Shown here one piece after another: positions 16,332 through 16,453 of a stretch of DNA of 16,453 bases; position 1 is the stretch's first letter, and each line of letters opens with the position of its first letter. Source of the stretch: an uncultured Brachyspira sp. Lineage in GTDB: Bacteria > Spirochaetota > Brachyspiria > Brachyspirales > Brachyspiraceae. The DNA lies in contig CAKVCG010000024.1 of NCBI GenBank assembly GCA_934725525.1, positions 1 through 16,453 on the forward strand, given 5' to 3'. Under the pieces are notes generated by a model. It worked only from the letters and a program-made list of their open reading frames with translations, was not told the origin of the DNA and made no database searches. The position numbers and the translations under genes were made by a program.

Positions 16332-16453
16332 ATGGTTAACGAAAAATATTGTAAATTGGAATACTGTATAAACGATTGTCATGTCATGTCATGTCATGTC
16401 ATGTCATGTCATGTCGCCATCATTGTATCTATAGTTATAAAAACTCTCTCAAA
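16332..16453 (+). CDS. Start of a probably phase-variable ORF (cut by right edge)
   Basis: From ATG 16332, with GAGGAAAG 10 bases upstream, the frame stays open to the window end (at least 40 codons). The first 15 codons encode MVNEKYCKLEYCIND. The pentanucleotide array then gives a repeating C-H-V-M-S peptide, followed by HVAIIVSIVIKTLS in the present copy number. One extra repeat unit would shift the frame into a stop (TAG at 16432-16434). Two extra units would give another frame that is open to the window edge. Too little is visible to name a product. Which downstream frame is the true gene, and so whether it is now on or off, cannot be decided here. Confidence 0.5.
   Translation, partial: MVNEKYCKLEYCINDCHVMSCHVMSCHVAIIVSIVIKTLS
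16377..16415 (+). repeat. Pentanucleotide tandem repeat (ATGTC)7 plus partial copy
   Basis: Seven perfect ATGTC units (16381-16415) are preceded by TGTC (16377-16380), 39 bp in all. Five is not a multiple of three, so gain or loss of a unit by polymerase slippage changes the reading frame. Each unit contains an ATG, so the array offers potential start codons in all three frames. It lies 15 codons into an ORF with a good ribosome site, the classic position for a phase-variation tract. Confidence 0.97.

Overview
The window is AT-rich DNA from a bacterium, most probably a gut spirochaete of the genus Brachyspira. I infer this from the base composition, the feel of the predicted proteins and the lipoprotein; no rRNA or other definitive marker is present. 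Sixteen protein genes are supported, two of them cut by the window edges. No tRNA, rRNA, CRISPR array or insertion sequence was seen.

Layout. (1) 1-1451, minus: 5' part of ligA (NAD-dependent DNA ligase), running off the left edge. (2) 1614-7919, minus: a six-gene operon read in the order frlB-like deglycase, frlD-like PfkB kinase, sugar ABC ATPase, permease, binding lipoprotein, frlC-like epimerase. A divergent GntR/HutC regulator (frlR-like) follows at 8167-8874, plus. Together these form a complete predicted pathway for Amadori products such as fructose-lysine: uptake by an RbsABC-type importer, C3 epimerisation of isomers, 6-phosphorylation, deglycation, and local control. In the E. coli frl locus the uptake step uses a permease instead. 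The operon starts from a perfect sigma-70-type promoter (TTGACA-N17-TATAAT). A 4.8-copy tandem 10-bp repeat lies directly on its predicted transcription start. (3) 9016-9921, plus: a KtrA/TrkA-type potassium regulator and a small DUF2905 membrane protein. (4) 9923-12988, minus: a large AddB-like PD-(D/E)XK nuclease, predicted to be expressed from a leaderless mRNA. (5) 13136-15004: a restriction-modification pair arranged tail to tail. It comprises a beta-class DNA methyltransferase carrying a C-terminal, probably catalytically dead, SNase-like domain, and a MjaI-family restriction endonuclease (CTAG specificity expected). (6) 15117-15533, minus: a YjbQ-family protein. (7) 15761-16171, plus: a small lipoprotein of unknown function. 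(8) 16332-end, plus: the start of an ORF containing a pentanucleotide tandem repeat typical of phase-variable genes.

Two observations link the regions. By eye, CTAG (the expected target of the restriction system) occurs 9 times in the frl region (1614-8880) but only once in the remaining ~9.2 kb, and that one is inside the endonuclease gene. This suggests long-term CTAG avoidance in the resident DNA and a more recent arrival of the frl cluster between ligA and ktrA. Also, four genes here have near-perfect TTGACA/TATAAT promoters with 16-17 bp spacing, so start sites can be predicted unusually well.
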